The notes: generated by a model not told the origin, from the sequence alone. Positions 7,652 to 15,706 are shown, counted from the stretch's first letter. The stretch: 22,703 nt of DNA from Pseudomonadota bacterium (GCA_023416335.1 JAEZHY010000064.1:1-22703); one strand, 5' to 3'. Translations and numbers: made by a program.

Positions 7652-7667
7652 AGTCGAGGAGCATTGA

Positions 7668-8747
7668 ATGAAGAAAGCAGGGTTAGTTGCCTCTATCGTA
7701 GTACTGTGTATGGTTGTAGCAGGATATTTCTACTTCGTGTCCGCTGCACCCGAGAAATCCACCACGAAGCCTGCCGCCAAGGAGAGTTCCGCCGCGGTGA
7801 AGGGGTCGGCCCCGGCAGCGGCGAAAGAGGAAGCCCCTGCCGCCAAGCCCGCGGGGAATGCTGAAAACGCCGCTACAGTAAACGGCGTGGCCATTACAAA
7901 GGCCGACTACGAAGCGGAAGTCACCCGCTTCGATCGGCAGGTTGCCATGACGGGCCGCAACCCCGATGACAAAGAAACGTCGGCAATGAAGAAGAAAATC
8001 CTGGACAATCTGATCGGCAGGGAACTTCTCAAGCAGCAGGCCGCCAAAGAAGGAATCAAGGCGGACGATGCCGAGACCACCGCCCAGATGGAAGTGCTGA
8101 AAAAGAAGTTCGGGTCCGAACAGGATTACCAAGACGCGCTGAAGAAGATGAACATAACCGAGCAGACGATCAAGGAGCAGTTTTCATCCGAACTCGTCAT
8201 GCGGAAGTTGATCGACAAGGAAGTTGCAGACAAGATCACTCTGGGCCCCAATGACGCCAAAGATTTCTACGACAAGAACCCCGAGATTTTCAAGACCCCG
8301 GAAATGATCCGCGCCAGCCATATCCTCGTGAAGGTCGATGAGAAGGCCACCCCCGAGGAGAAGGCAAAAGCGCTGGAAAAGATCAAGGATATTCAGAAAA
8401 AAGTCCAGGGCGGAGCGGATTTCGCCGAACTCGCCAAGGAAGTCTCCGACTGTCCGAGCAAAGAAAAAGGCGGGGACCTCGGTTTCTTCCAGAAAGGCCA
8501 GATGGTGCCCGCTTTCGAAACGGCCGCTCTTGCTTTGAAGCAGGGCCAGGTAAGCGATGTGGTCGAGACCGAATTTGGCTATCATTTAATCAAATTAACT
8601 GATAAGAAAGATGCGGGGACGATGGCTTTCGAAGAAATGAAACCCCGGATCGAACAGCACATAAAGAGCGAAAAAGTTTCCGAGCAGCTCACGCAATATA
8701 TGGATGGGCTCAGGTCGAAAGCAAAAGTGGAAGTCTTTATCCAGTAG
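7668..8747 (+). CDS. Envelope parvulin-type peptidyl-prolyl isomerase (SurA/PrsA-like)
   Basis: A 359-residue folding factor. Residues 1-27 are a hydrophobic leader (signal peptide or membrane anchor), and 28-68 an Ala/Lys/Pro-rich flexible linker. Residues about 70-210 are a SurA-N-like chaperone domain starting VNGVAITKADYE. Residues about 214-311 are a rotamase domain with the hallmark blocks RASHILVK, GADFAELAKEVSDCPS, GGDLGFF, and TEFGYHLIKL. A helical tail follows. Such proteins assist folding of exported and outer-membrane proteins by proline isomerisation. The upstream neighbour, an outer-membrane barrel, is a plausible client, but the leader structure suggests separate transcription. 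GAGGAG precedes the ATG. Confidence 0.92.
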   Translation: MKKAGLVASIVVLCMVVAGYFYFVSAAPEKSTTKPAAKESSAAVKGSAPAAAKEEAPAAKPAGNAENAATVNGVAITKADYEAEVTRFDRQVAMTGRNPDDKETSAMKKKILDNLIGRELLKQQAAKEGIKADDAETTAQMEVLKKKFGSEQDYQDALKKMNITEQTIKEQFSSELVMRKLIDKEVADKITLGPNDAKDFYDKNPEIFKTPEMIRASHILVKVDEKATPEEKAKALEKIKDIQKKVQGGADFAELAKEVSDCPSKEKGGDLGFFQKGQMVPAFETAALALKQGQVSDVVETEFGYHLIKLTDKKDAGTMAFEEMKPRIEQHIKSEKVSEQLTQYMDGLRSKAKVEVFIQ

Positions 8748-8790
8748 TCCCCGGATTACCGAAAAAATCGGCTCTCCGCGAGGAACCGGC

Positions 8791-8821
8791 GGGGCGAACG
8801 GCTTTGGCGGCCGTTCGCCCC
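8791..8821 (+). terminator. Strong hairpin after the parvulin gene
   Basis: GGGGCGAACGG and CCGTTCGCCCC form a perfect 11-base stem with a nine-base loop, 44 bases after the stop. No clear T-run follows on the plus strand. It probably marks the 3' end of the transcript. Confidence 0.55.
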
Positions 8822-8943
8822 GCTCCTTCCCCGGAAAAAGGGAATCGTCGGTGAATGCCGCTATTTAAATTGGCTCTTCCCTCTCCGGCGGGTTTCCCGA
8901 CGTAAAATGAAGGTTGTTGGAGAGGGGATTTTTTGCATCTTGA

Positions 8944-10554
8944 ATGCAGCCGGCGGATGACGGGTTTATGAAAATACGGTTCTCCAGTGCGGACCGCCAG
9001 CAGATAGAAGCTCTGGGCATTACTGCGGCAAGAGTTTCCGAACAGGTCAAGATCTTCCAAAAGGCCGATTTTTTTGTCCGGCTGGACAGACCCTGCACAT
9101 TGGGCGACGGCGTTCGCAGGATAAAGGACGAGGAAGCCCCGAGGTATCTTGCCCTTCATTCGCGGGCGGCCTCGAGCGGCAGGTTCATGAAATTCGTTCC
9201 CGCGTCCGGCGCCGCCACCCGGATGTTTCAGTCCCTCCTTCAGATCTATTACCTCCCTCAGTACCTCGAAAGAGACGAACTCGAGAAGAGAGTGAGCCAG
9301 GGAGTCGCGATTGCGTGCGATTTCGTGCGGTTCGTAAAGGACCTCGACCGGTTCGCCTTCACGGGTATCCTCAGGGAGGCGCTGGCCCGCGACGGGTTCG
9401 ATCTCGAGGAACTCGTTCAAAGCAGCCGCTACAGGACGATACTCGAATACCTTCTTACCGAACGCGGTCTTGCTTACGGAACTCTCCCCAAGGCCCTTCT
9501 GCAGTTCCATTCCTATCCGGACGGAACCAGGACCGCCTTTGAAGAACAGCTTGTCGAATCGGTTGAGTTTCTGCAGGCGGAAAACAGCGGGTGCAAACTT
9601 CACTTCACAATACCCGAGGACCATGAAGCCGGCTTCAGCGCGCACATAGAGCAGGTTCGCCGCTGTTACCGTGAGCGTTACTGCACGGAATTCGATATCC
9701 GCTTTTCGCACCAGAAGCCTTCCACGAACACTATAGCCGTCAACATGGACGGGCACCCGTTTCGGGACAGGTTCGGCAGGCTCCATTTCAGACCCGCGGG
9801 GCACGGCGCTCTGCTCGAAAATCTCCACGACCTGGAAGCCGATCTCGTCTACATCAAAAACATCGACAACGTCGTTCCGGACAGGCTGAAGGAACCGGTT
9901 TCCTACTGGAAGAAAATCCTCGGCGGGTTTCTCGTCGATATTCAGGAGCGAGTCCACTCGCTCGTGGCGCGGCTGCGGAGGGAAGAGCCTCAGGCCGTAT
10001 CCGACGCGGCGGACTACGCAGCCCGCGAACTCCTCGTGCGCTTTCCGGATGATTTCGCCTCGCGGCCCGAACAAAAGAAACGGCAGTTCCTTCTCGACCG
10101 GCTGGACCGGCCGATCCGGGTCTGCGGCGTGGTGCCCAATTCCGGCGAACCCGGCGGGGCCCCGTTCTGGGTTGAGGACAGCAGCGGGTCCGTCTGCATC
10201 CAGATCGTGGAAAAAGCCCAGGTGAATATGGAATTCCAGGATCAGCAGAAGATCTGGAATTCCTCCACTCACTTCAACCCGGTCGACATCGTATGCTGCA
10301 CACGCAACTTCGAGGGCAAGCCCTTCGACCTGCACAAATATGTCGATCCCGGGGCAGTCATCATCACAAAGAAATCCAAGGACGGCCAGGACATTCAGGC
10401 CCTGGAACTCCCGGGACTCTGGAACGGAAGCATGGCTTACTGGGTAAGCGTTTTCGTGGAAGTCCCCCCCGACACATTCAATCCGGTCAAATCGGTTTAC
10501 GACCTCCTACGGCCTGAGCATCAGCCGGAAATGCCCCCCGTTATGCGCGGATAG
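8944..10554 (+). CDS. DUF4301-like protein of unknown function
   Basis: A 536-residue soluble protein with no signal peptide. It shows features I associate with DUF4301: an N-terminal helical start (FSSADRQQIEALGI), LGDGVRRI, the block KFVPASGAATRMFQSL near residue 85, and later NMDGHPFRDRFGRLHFRPAGHGALLENLHDL and VYIKNIDNVVPD. The glycine-rich PASGAATRMF loop resembles a phosphate- or nucleotide-binding loop, and nucleotidyltransferase-like folds have been suggested for such proteins, but no activity is established. The start is uncertain: ATG 8968 begins closer to the conserved region, while ATG 8944 has a GAGAGGGG too far upstream, so neither has a good ribosome binding site. A long antisense frame through this gene is a shadow. 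It stands alone between hairpins. Confidence 0.8.
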   Translation: MQPADDGFMKIRFSSADRQQIEALGITAARVSEQVKIFQKADFFVRLDRPCTLGDGVRRIKDEEAPRYLALHSRAASSGRFMKFVPASGAATRMFQSLLQIYYLPQYLERDELEKRVSQGVAIACDFVRFVKDLDRFAFTGILREALARDGFDLEELVQSSRYRTILEYLLTERGLAYGTLPKALLQFHSYPDGTRTAFEEQLVESVEFLQAENSGCKLHFTIPEDHEAGFSAHIEQVRRCYRERYCTEFDIRFSHQKPSTNTIAVNMDGHPFRDRFGRLHFRPAGHGALLENLHDLEADLVYIKNIDNVVPDRLKEPVSYWKKILGGFLVDIQERVHSLVARLRREEPQAVSDAADYAARELLVRFPDDFASRPEQKKRQFLLDRLDRPIRVCGVVPNSGEPGGAPFWVEDSSGSVCIQIVEKAQVNMEFQDQQKIWNSSTHFNPVDIVCCTRNFEGKPFDLHKYVDPGAVIITKKSKDGQDIQALELPGLWNGSMAYWVSVFVEVPPDTFNPVKSVYDLLRPEHQPEMPPVMRG

Positions 10555-10587
10555 GATCAAGAACAACCTTATTTATAGTTCAGGAAA

Positions 10588-10730
10588 AACAAGCAGACGG
10601 TGAGTCGTGTAGGGTGGGGGAGCGAAGCGCGGTCCGCTTTTGAGGTGCCCACCGCCCAGCCATCCCGACGAGAGTTGATCCGAGGAGACGGGACGGTGGG
10701 CACGATGGTGCTGTGCCCACCCTACGCCAC
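10588..10730 (+). repeat. Repeat family B, copy 3 (paired hairpins)
   Basis: GTAGGGTGGG at 10609 and CCCACCCTAC ending at 10725 are complementary ends of a 117-base unit. Each half makes its own hairpin: GGTGGG with CCCACC on the left, and GGTGGGCAC with GTGCCCACC on the right. The flank and interior (GACGGTGAGTCGTGTAGGG; CCATCCCGACGAGA; TTGATCCGAG) match the element at 5798. This head-to-head pairing is like the BIME arrangement of REP sequences. Confidence 0.75.
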
Positions 10731-10800
10731 TGGCTCCCGGTTAACTGCCGGGCTCTGCGAATCATTCGAGCAACGCCGCCCGGTACCCGAAACCAGGGAC

Positions 10801-10870
10801 CCGGCGGAAGTTTTTTTCAGTTCACTGTTCACTACCTGCTCATTGTTCACTCATCGCTGCCCTCAACACT
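10801..10870 (+). repeat. Repeat family F, copy 1 (CACTGTTCAC units)
   Basis: CCGGCGGAAG, a T-run and TCAGTTCACTGTTCAC match, as a reverse complement, the sequence at 15118-15156. Further irregular copies of TGTTCACT follow at 10843-10850 and 10868-10877. No gene is present. The rest of the gap to 10990 is AT-richer with no other clear feature. Confidence 0.65.
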
Positions 10871-10990
10871 GTTCACTAAATTAGATTGCGCTCCTCCCCT
10901 CTTTGCTGTATGGGTATACAGTGGTTGAATTCCAATCTTTCCCGAAATTTCTTTCCAAAAAATAATTTATCCCCCACTCAATTTTTTTAT

Positions 10991-11018
10991 TAAAGTTTTC
11001 TGCTCAAGTTGCCGAACT
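10991..11018 (+). promoter_or_regulatory. Sigma-28 (FliA)-like promoter for the HDOD gene
   Basis: TAAAGTTT (10991-10998) is a perfect match to the sigma-28 -35 consensus. After 12 bases comes GCCGAACT (11011-11018), which keeps the GCCGA of the -10 consensus GCCGATAA. The usual spacer is 11 bases. The predicted start near 11025 leaves about 80 bases to the HDOD ATG. The spacing and weak right half of the -10 reduce certainty. Confidence 0.45.
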
Positions 11019-11036
11019 CTGACATGGAGGGGTGAA

Positions 11037-11096
11037 ATGTCCCGTATCGGAAACCATTTGGCCGGCAAACCAAACTACCAATTTTCTCATCCGTAA
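11037..11096 (+). CDS. Possible 19-codon leader peptide before the HDOD gene
   Basis: ATG at 11037 with GGAGGGG just upstream opens a 19-codon frame that ends TAA at 11094-11096, ten bases before the HDOD ATG at 11107. The strong ribosome binding site belongs to this small frame rather than to the HDOD gene, whose own site (AAGGCGG) overlaps the leader stop. It could couple translation to the HDOD gene. The peptide matches nothing I recognise and could be a chance frame. Confidence 0.3.
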   Translation: MSRIGNHLAGKPNYQFSHP

Positions 11097-11106
11097 GGCG
11101 GTCCGT

Positions 11107-12006
11107 ATGACTCGAGAGCTGAGCAGCAATGAAATAGACGCACTCCACTTCGAGCTTCTGGTGAAAGACATCGTCGCGGCTGCGGAGACGCTCCCGCCTT
11201 TCCCCGATATCGCCTGGAAGGTCACCTCTCTTATCAAGAAGATGGCCCCGATCCGCGAGATCGAAGAGGTCATCCGTTACGATCAGGCCATCACCGGCAG
11301 GATTCTCCGGTTGGGCCGCTCCGTCTACTACGGCCGCCGGTACGACGTCCGGTCCCTCCAGGATGCGATCCTTCTGCTCGGTAACAGACGGCTCATACAG
11401 GTCATCGTCACAGCCTGCGCCGACCGCTACTTCAGCGGCCCCCATGCGGCGGACGAACGCGCGCTGTGGGAACATTCGGTCACGACCGCGCTCATGTCCG
11501 AAATCCTGTCCCGCCGCTTCAACCAGAAGATGATCCTTACGACCTACACGGCTGCCTTGCTGCACGATATCGGTAAGACCATCCTGAACGTCTATACGAG
11601 AATCTACCTGCGCAACCACCCCGGGCTTTCGAGGGAGGACAGGGATTTCGTCAGGGCGGAAAGGCGGGCGCTTGGGATCGATCACCAGGCACTGGGCGGA
11701 ACGATTGCGCGCAACTGGAAATTCCCCGCAGAAGTGACCGCGGCAATCGAACACCACCACGACCCCGAAAAGGCCGGACAATTCCAGGAGATCGCTTCAA
11801 TAGTTTATATGGCCGACGCACTGGCAAAATCCTGGGCCGGAATCCAGGAGAATCCGAAATTCAGAGGGATTGATACCGACACCGATCCCGTTTTCAAGAA
11901 ATTCGAGATCACCCGCAAAATGATCGAAGAATTCCAGACTGAACTGGGAAGCAATATGGAAGGGGTCAGAAAAGTCCTTCGAGGACAAGATCCTTCCGAG
12001 CTCTAA
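11107..12006 (+). CDS. HDOD-domain signalling protein
   Basis: A 299-residue protein made almost wholly of one HDOD domain (about residues 20-225), a variant HD phosphohydrolase fold. The domain opens LPPFPDIAWKVTSLI, and later has RILRLGRSVYYG, a conserved His in WEHSVTTAL, the HD pair in LLHDIGKTI and HHDP near the end. HDOD proteins often lack hydrolase activity and act as signalling scaffolds beside chemotaxis, c-di-GMP and stress genes. The downstream CheB/CheR neighbour and the sigma-28-like promoter point to motility or sensory signalling. I chose ATG 11107 because AAGGCGG precedes it and the frame upstream to a GTG at 11032 adds a non-conserved tail whose ribosome binding site touches the start codon. 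No GGDEF, receiver or membrane domain is attached. Confidence 0.88.
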   Translation: MTRELSSNEIDALHFELLVKDIVAAAETLPPFPDIAWKVTSLIKKMAPIREIEEVIRYDQAITGRILRLGRSVYYGRRYDVRSLQDAILLLGNRRLIQVIVTACADRYFSGPHAADERALWEHSVTTALMSEILSRRFNQKMILTTYTAALLHDIGKTILNVYTRIYLRNHPGLSREDRDFVRAERRALGIDHQALGGTIARNWKFPAEVTAAIEHHHDPEKAGQFQEIASIVYMADALAKSWAGIQENPKFRGIDTDTDPVFKKFEITRKMIEEFQTELGSNMEGVRKVLRGQDPSEL

Positions 12007-12030
12007 AGGTTTGGCCTGTAGCTTTTTCAC

Positions 12031-12073
12031 CCGGGGAGTATGATTCCCGATTGTTCGAAGGGAATCATCCCGG
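12031..12073 (+). terminator. Hairpin after the HDOD gene
   Basis: ATGATTCCC (12040-12048) pairs with GGGAATCAT (12060-12068). The outer CCGGG and CCCGG also pair around a four-base bulge. It starts 25 bases after the stop. No T-run follows, so its strength as a terminator is uncertain. Confidence 0.5.
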
Positions 12074-12188
12074 ATGCAGAAAAGTAATGCCGGGCATTAC
12101 CTGGTCCCAGGCATACAGATTCGCCCACCTGTTACCCAGCATCTTATTTTCATGCTCTTTCTTCTCTCCCCCACTTTTCAGCCGGTTA

Positions 12189-12230
12189 CGTGTTATAATT
12201 AACAGCTGCGTGTTATAATTGATCTATAAT
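12189..12230 (+). promoter_or_regulatory. Tandem extended -10 promoters before the CheB/CheR gene
   Basis: The 12-base CGTGTTATAATT occurs twice exactly 20 bases apart (12189-12200 and 12209-12220). Each contains a perfect extended -10 box, TGTTATAAT. A third perfect TATAAT is at 12225-12230. None has a good -35. Downstream, at 12308-12324, AACAGC and GCTGTT form a short dyad in the leader. The gene starts at 12354. Confidence 0.55.
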
Positions 12231-12353
12231 ACCTGCTGTTGCACGTCCGTTAATTTGCCGGTAGAATGCCTTTTCAAACGTCGTTTTACCTGTCTTTCAG
12301 ATCGAACAACAGCGAGTTGCTGTTAAATTTGCCTCTTTCAGGGAACAACTGCC

Positions 12354-15122
12354 ATGGCAACCAGAAAAAATACCCGAAAAGTCAAGAATTCCGCCGCACC
12401 TGATCAGGAACAGATCACATCCGGACAAAGTCCTGATAACGACAGTGGCTTGAGCCGCGGGGGAGTACCTGAGGCAGGCGAAACATGGACCCCGGACGGC
12501 AATGCAACACGGCCTCGAAAAAAGACCGCAGTTGCGAAAACGACAGAAGCATCATCCGGGGGGCCGGCTGTGACGAGCGAAGAGGATAAATCTTTTCCCG
12601 TAATCGGAATTGGCGCTTCGGCGGGCGGGCTGGAAGCCCTCGAGGAATTCTTCCACAATATGCCCGAGAATACCGGGATGGCCATGGTCGTAATTTCCCA
12701 TACCCATCCTCAACGCGCCAGTATGTTGCCGGAAATCCTCCAGCGCAAGATATCCATGCGGGTTGTCGAGGTCCAGGACGATACAAAAGTCCAGCCCAAT
12801 GTGGTCTACCTGCCGCCGTCGAACCGCGACCTGGGCCTGGAAGGCGACGAGCTTGTGCTCAAGGAGCGGCAGCGGGGGACCAGTCTTCCGATAGATACTT
12901 TCCTGAAATCGCTTGCATTGAGCCGGGGGGATCTCGCGGCTTGCGTCATACTGTCGGGCACGGGTACCGACGGGTCGCAGGGGCTCCGGGTGATCAAGGA
13001 AAAGGGCGGCGTGGCCATGGTCCAGAGCATCGAATCGGCCAGGTACGAAGGCATGCCGGAAAGCGCCGTGGCAACCGGAATGGTCGATTTTATCCTGACT
13101 CCGGCCGAGATGCCCGAGCGGCTTATGGATTATTTTTCGCACGGCCTTCGCGGACCGGCGGCCAAGATAGTTTCGGAGAGGAATTTCCCGACGGTCCTGT
13201 CCAAAGTGGTCTCCATCGTAAGTAACAGGACCGGCCATGATTTTTCTCTTTATAAAAAGAGTACCCTGGTCCGGCGCATCCAGCGGAGGATAAGTGTTAC
13301 TCGCACCCGCAACGGGCAGGAATATCTGAACCATTTGCTCCATAACCCGACCGAGATAGAGGCGCTTTTCCAGGACCTCCTGATCGGAGTTACCAGCTTC
13401 TTCCGAGATCCTGAAGCTTTTCACATCCTGGGAAACGATGTGCTTCCTAAGCTTCTTAACAAGGAAGATCCAAGGCAGCCTTTCCGGGTCTGGATCCCCG
13501 GCTGCGCAACGGGAGAGGAGGTTTATTCCGTCGTCATTCTTATCCTGGAATGCCTGGAAGCAATGGGATCGATGAGAGAAATCCAGGTCTTCGGGACCGA
13601 TATCGACCGCGGAGCGATAGAGAAGGCGCGGGAAGGCGCCTATCCCCAAAATATTGCGGCCGACGTTTCTCCCGAAAGGTTGTCGCGCTTTTTCGATCAA
13701 AAGGATTCAAATTACCGCGTCAGCAAGAAAGTCCGCGAATCCGTCGTCTTTGCGGTGCAGAATGTCCTGAAGGACCCTCCTTTTTCCAAGCTGGATCTTC
13801 TGGTTTGCCGGAACCTTTTGATCTACCTCGAATCGAAGGCCCAGAAGAAGCTTTTGCCACTGTTCCATTATTCCCTGAAACCAGGCGGGGCACTCTTCCT
13901 GGGATCGTCCGAAACCATAGGCGAATTCACCGATCTCTTCACCCCGATTCAAGGCAAGTGGAACCTGTATCGAAAGATCGACGTTGCTCCGGCATTGCAG
14001 CCGCTTGTCGAATTCCCGACAGGGGCCAAAGGCGCTTTGCCGGACCAGGACCGTAAATCCGGGATGTCCCCAATGGACGTTAGCGAAACGGACATAGCAC
14101 GCGCGACGGAGCGTCTCCTGCTGGAACGGTACACACCCTCATGCGTGGTTGTGAACCGAAAAGGGGAAATCACTTTTATCCATGGCCGGACGGGCAAATT
14201 TCTCGAACCGGCTCCGGGGCGGATAAGCGTCAATATCGTGGACATGGCCCGGGAGGGGCTCAGGTTCGAACTGGCCTCCGCTTTGAGAAAAGTTCTCAAC
14301 ACGAACAAAGCGGTCTTCAGACACGGGATCAAAGTCAGGACCAACGGCGGGTACCAGGATACCAACCTGATTCTGAAGCCGCTCGGGGAACCGGCATCAC
14401 TCAAAGACATGATCGTGGTGCTTTTCGAAGAGATTGTCCCGCCTCCCCAGACGGTCGCGAAAGCGAGTACCGAATCGGTCGATGCCGGCAACCAGAGAAT
14501 AATCGATCTGGAGCGGGAACTCGGGAAGCTCCAGCAGGACCATCGCACGGCCATGGAAGAGTTGGAGACTTCCAACGAGGAACTCAAGTCTGTCAACGAG
14601 GAACTCCAGTCTTCCAATGAAGAATTGCAATCTACGAATGAAGAGTTGGAATCTTCCAGGGAGGAACTCCAGTCCCTGAACGAAGAACTCTCGACCGTCA
14701 ACGCAGAGTTGCACAGCAAGATTGTCGAGTTGTCCGAGTCATACGATACGATCACCCACGTGCTCAATTCCACCCGGATAGCCATTCTGTTCCTTGACAG
14801 GCAACTTCACGTCAGGCGGTTTACGGATGAGGCCAAGAAGCTGGTCAACCTCATCGACAGCGACATCGGCCGCCCGCTTCTCCATATTTCCACCAACCTG
14901 GAGCAGGGGATCGAATTCCTCTCCGAGACAATCAACAAATCGGTTTCGGAAAACAAATCCGTGGAGAGAGAAGTCAGGACGCGCGACGGGCAGTCATACG
15001 CCCTGCGGATCGTTCCCTACCGTGACACCAGGGGCCAGATAGATGGGGCCATCCTGACGTTCATAAACCTGGGGGGAATACGGCCGCCAACAGCAAACGG
15101 TGAGCGGACAGAAAAGCAGTGA
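12354..15122 (+). CDS. CheB/CheR fusion protein with coiled coil and PAS domain
   Basis: A 922-residue multidomain signalling protein. Residues 1-78 are a polar, low-complexity N-terminus. Residues about 81-262 are a CheB methylesterase domain with the triad Ser89 (GIGASAGG), His116 (SHTHP) and Asp206 (SGTGTDG). Residues about 275-540 are a CheR methyltransferase: FFRDPEAF, the SAM-binding IPGCATGEEVYS, FGTDID and DLLVCRNLLIYL. A PAS-like segment follows (about 580-690), then a long coiled coil (716-800) with repeating NEELQS heptads, and a final PAS domain (about 800-905). No receiver and no kinase domain follow. Such fusions can both add and remove methyl groups on glutamates, but the target here is unknown as no chemoreceptor is in the window. 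The start has AGGGA nine bases upstream. Confidence 0.93.
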   Translation: MATRKNTRKVKNSAAPDQEQITSGQSPDNDSGLSRGGVPEAGETWTPDGNATRPRKKTAVAKTTEASSGGPAVTSEEDKSFPVIGIGASAGGLEALEEFFHNMPENTGMAMVVISHTHPQRASMLPEILQRKISMRVVEVQDDTKVQPNVVYLPPSNRDLGLEGDELVLKERQRGTSLPIDTFLKSLALSRGDLAACVILSGTGTDGSQGLRVIKEKGGVAMVQSIESARYEGMPESAVATGMVDFILTPAEMPERLMDYFSHGLRGPAAKIVSERNFPTVLSKVVSIVSNRTGHDFSLYKKSTLVRRIQRRISVTRTRNGQEYLNHLLHNPTEIEALFQDLLIGVTSFFRDPEAFHILGNDVLPKLLNKEDPRQPFRVWIPGCATGEEVYSVVILILECLEAMGSMREIQVFGTDIDRGAIEKAREGAYPQNIAADVSPERLSRFFDQKDSNYRVSKKVRESVVFAVQNVLKDPPFSKLDLLVCRNLLIYLESKAQKKLLPLFHYSLKPGGALFLGSSETIGEFTDLFTPIQGKWNLYRKIDVAPALQPLVEFPTGAKGALPDQDRKSGMSPMDVSETDIARATERLLLERYTPSCVVVNRKGEITFIHGRTGKFLEPAPGRISVNIVDMAREGLRFELASALRKVLNTNKAVFRHGIKVRTNGGYQDTNLILKPLGEPASLKDMIVVLFEEIVPPPQTVAKASTESVDAGNQRIIDLERELGKLQQDHRTAMEELETSNEELKSVNEELQSSNEELQSTNEELESSREELQSLNEELSTVNAELHSKIVELSESYDTITHVLNSTRIAILFLDRQLHVRRFTDEAKKLVNLIDSDIGRPLLHISTNLEQGIEFLSETINKSVSENKSVEREVRTRDGQSYALRIVPYRDTRGQIDGAILTFINLGGIRPPTANGERTEKQ

Positions 15123-15156
15123 ACAGTGAGCAGTGAACTGAAAAAGCTTCCGCCGG
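15118..15156 (-). repeat. Repeat family F, copy 2
   Basis: CAGTGAAC and CAGTGAGC units lead into a run of As and GCTTCCGCCGG. This is the reverse complement of the repeat at 10801. The stop codon of the CheB/CheR gene (15120-15122) lies inside it, so the repeat may have supplied the extreme C-terminus of that protein. Confidence 0.65.
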
Positions 15157-15306
15157 TTCCATGACTCCGGGGAGTTTTGCTCAAACAGTCGCGGTGGTTT
15201 CAGATTGCGCAGCGAGCACGATTTCGTCATTCCCGGCTTTGGGGCATATGCGTCAACTCAAGCGAACCAAGTTGTTTCTTACGCTGAAAGCGCTAAATAA
15301 TTTCAG

Positions 15307-15334
15307 CCCGGGGTCAGCGGAGCGCCACCCCGGG
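15307..15334 (+). repeat. GC-rich hairpin
   Basis: CCCGGGGT pairs perfectly with ACCCCGGG over a 12-base loop (CAGCGGAGCGCC, whose style resembles the loop of family A hairpins). It lies between the CheB/CheR gene and the repeats further right. The flanking 15157-15306 and 15335-15402 hold no gene that I can see. Confidence 0.5.
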
Positions 15335-15402
15335 AAAGGGGCACGCTCCGATCGTATCTACCATGAAAGGGTTAAATAGAAAGACAACAGCACCTCAAAT
15401 GC

Positions 15403-15479
15403 CTGCCGGGATGTCGGGATTGGGGGCTCCGTCGTAAAATGCCCGGAAACTTGGTCCGTCTTCATTCGGGCAAGAGCCG
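15403..15479 (+). repeat. Repeat family E, copy 1
   Basis: About 77 bases (TGCCGGGATG, then TTGGGGGCTCCGTCGTAAAA, then GGTCCGTCTTCATT and GGGCAA) recur in the same orientation at 19797-19886. The other copy carries an extra 12 to 13 bases that duplicate part of the GCCCGGAAAC stretch. No coding sense. Confidence 0.75.
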
Positions 15480-15504
15480 AGACGGACGCCGGCCGGAAAG
15501 GGCC

Positions 15505-15706
15505 GTAGGATGGGTGGGAGCGGAGCGGGAACCCATCGTTTTTTAAGGCTCGTTCCCCTCTCAGCCGCCCGGAAGCTCAGGGACTGTGGAATACGGCTTT
15601 CTTTCTCCGTATGACAACGTTCGCATGTTTCCGGACACCGACTTATTCCTCTCCGGCCGATCATTCCCGGGCGTTCCGAAAAGCGATGGGTTGTCACCCA
15701 TCCTAC
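15505..15706 (+). repeat. Repeat family A, copy 3 (best-preserved core)
   Basis: A 202-base core with intact inverted ends, GTAGGATGGGT and ACCCATCCTAC. The left hairpin is GATGGGT (15509-15515) with ACCCATC (15531-15537), and the right hairpin is CGATGGGTT, GTC, ACCCATC. It aligns base for base with 169-367 and 5549-5752 over most of its length. The 50-base upstream block shared by the other two copies is missing here and a family E copy sits there instead. Confidence 0.85.

Noticed and set aside
8737..10335. A 532-residue antisense frame across the DUF4301-like gene
   Set aside because: It mirrors the codon structure of the real gene, has no ribosome binding site or recognisable domain, and is a GC-skew shadow.
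13949..14785. A Ser-rich 278-residue antisense frame
   Set aside because: The Ser/Leu richness is the complement of the Glu-rich coiled-coil heptads of the CheB/CheR fusion.
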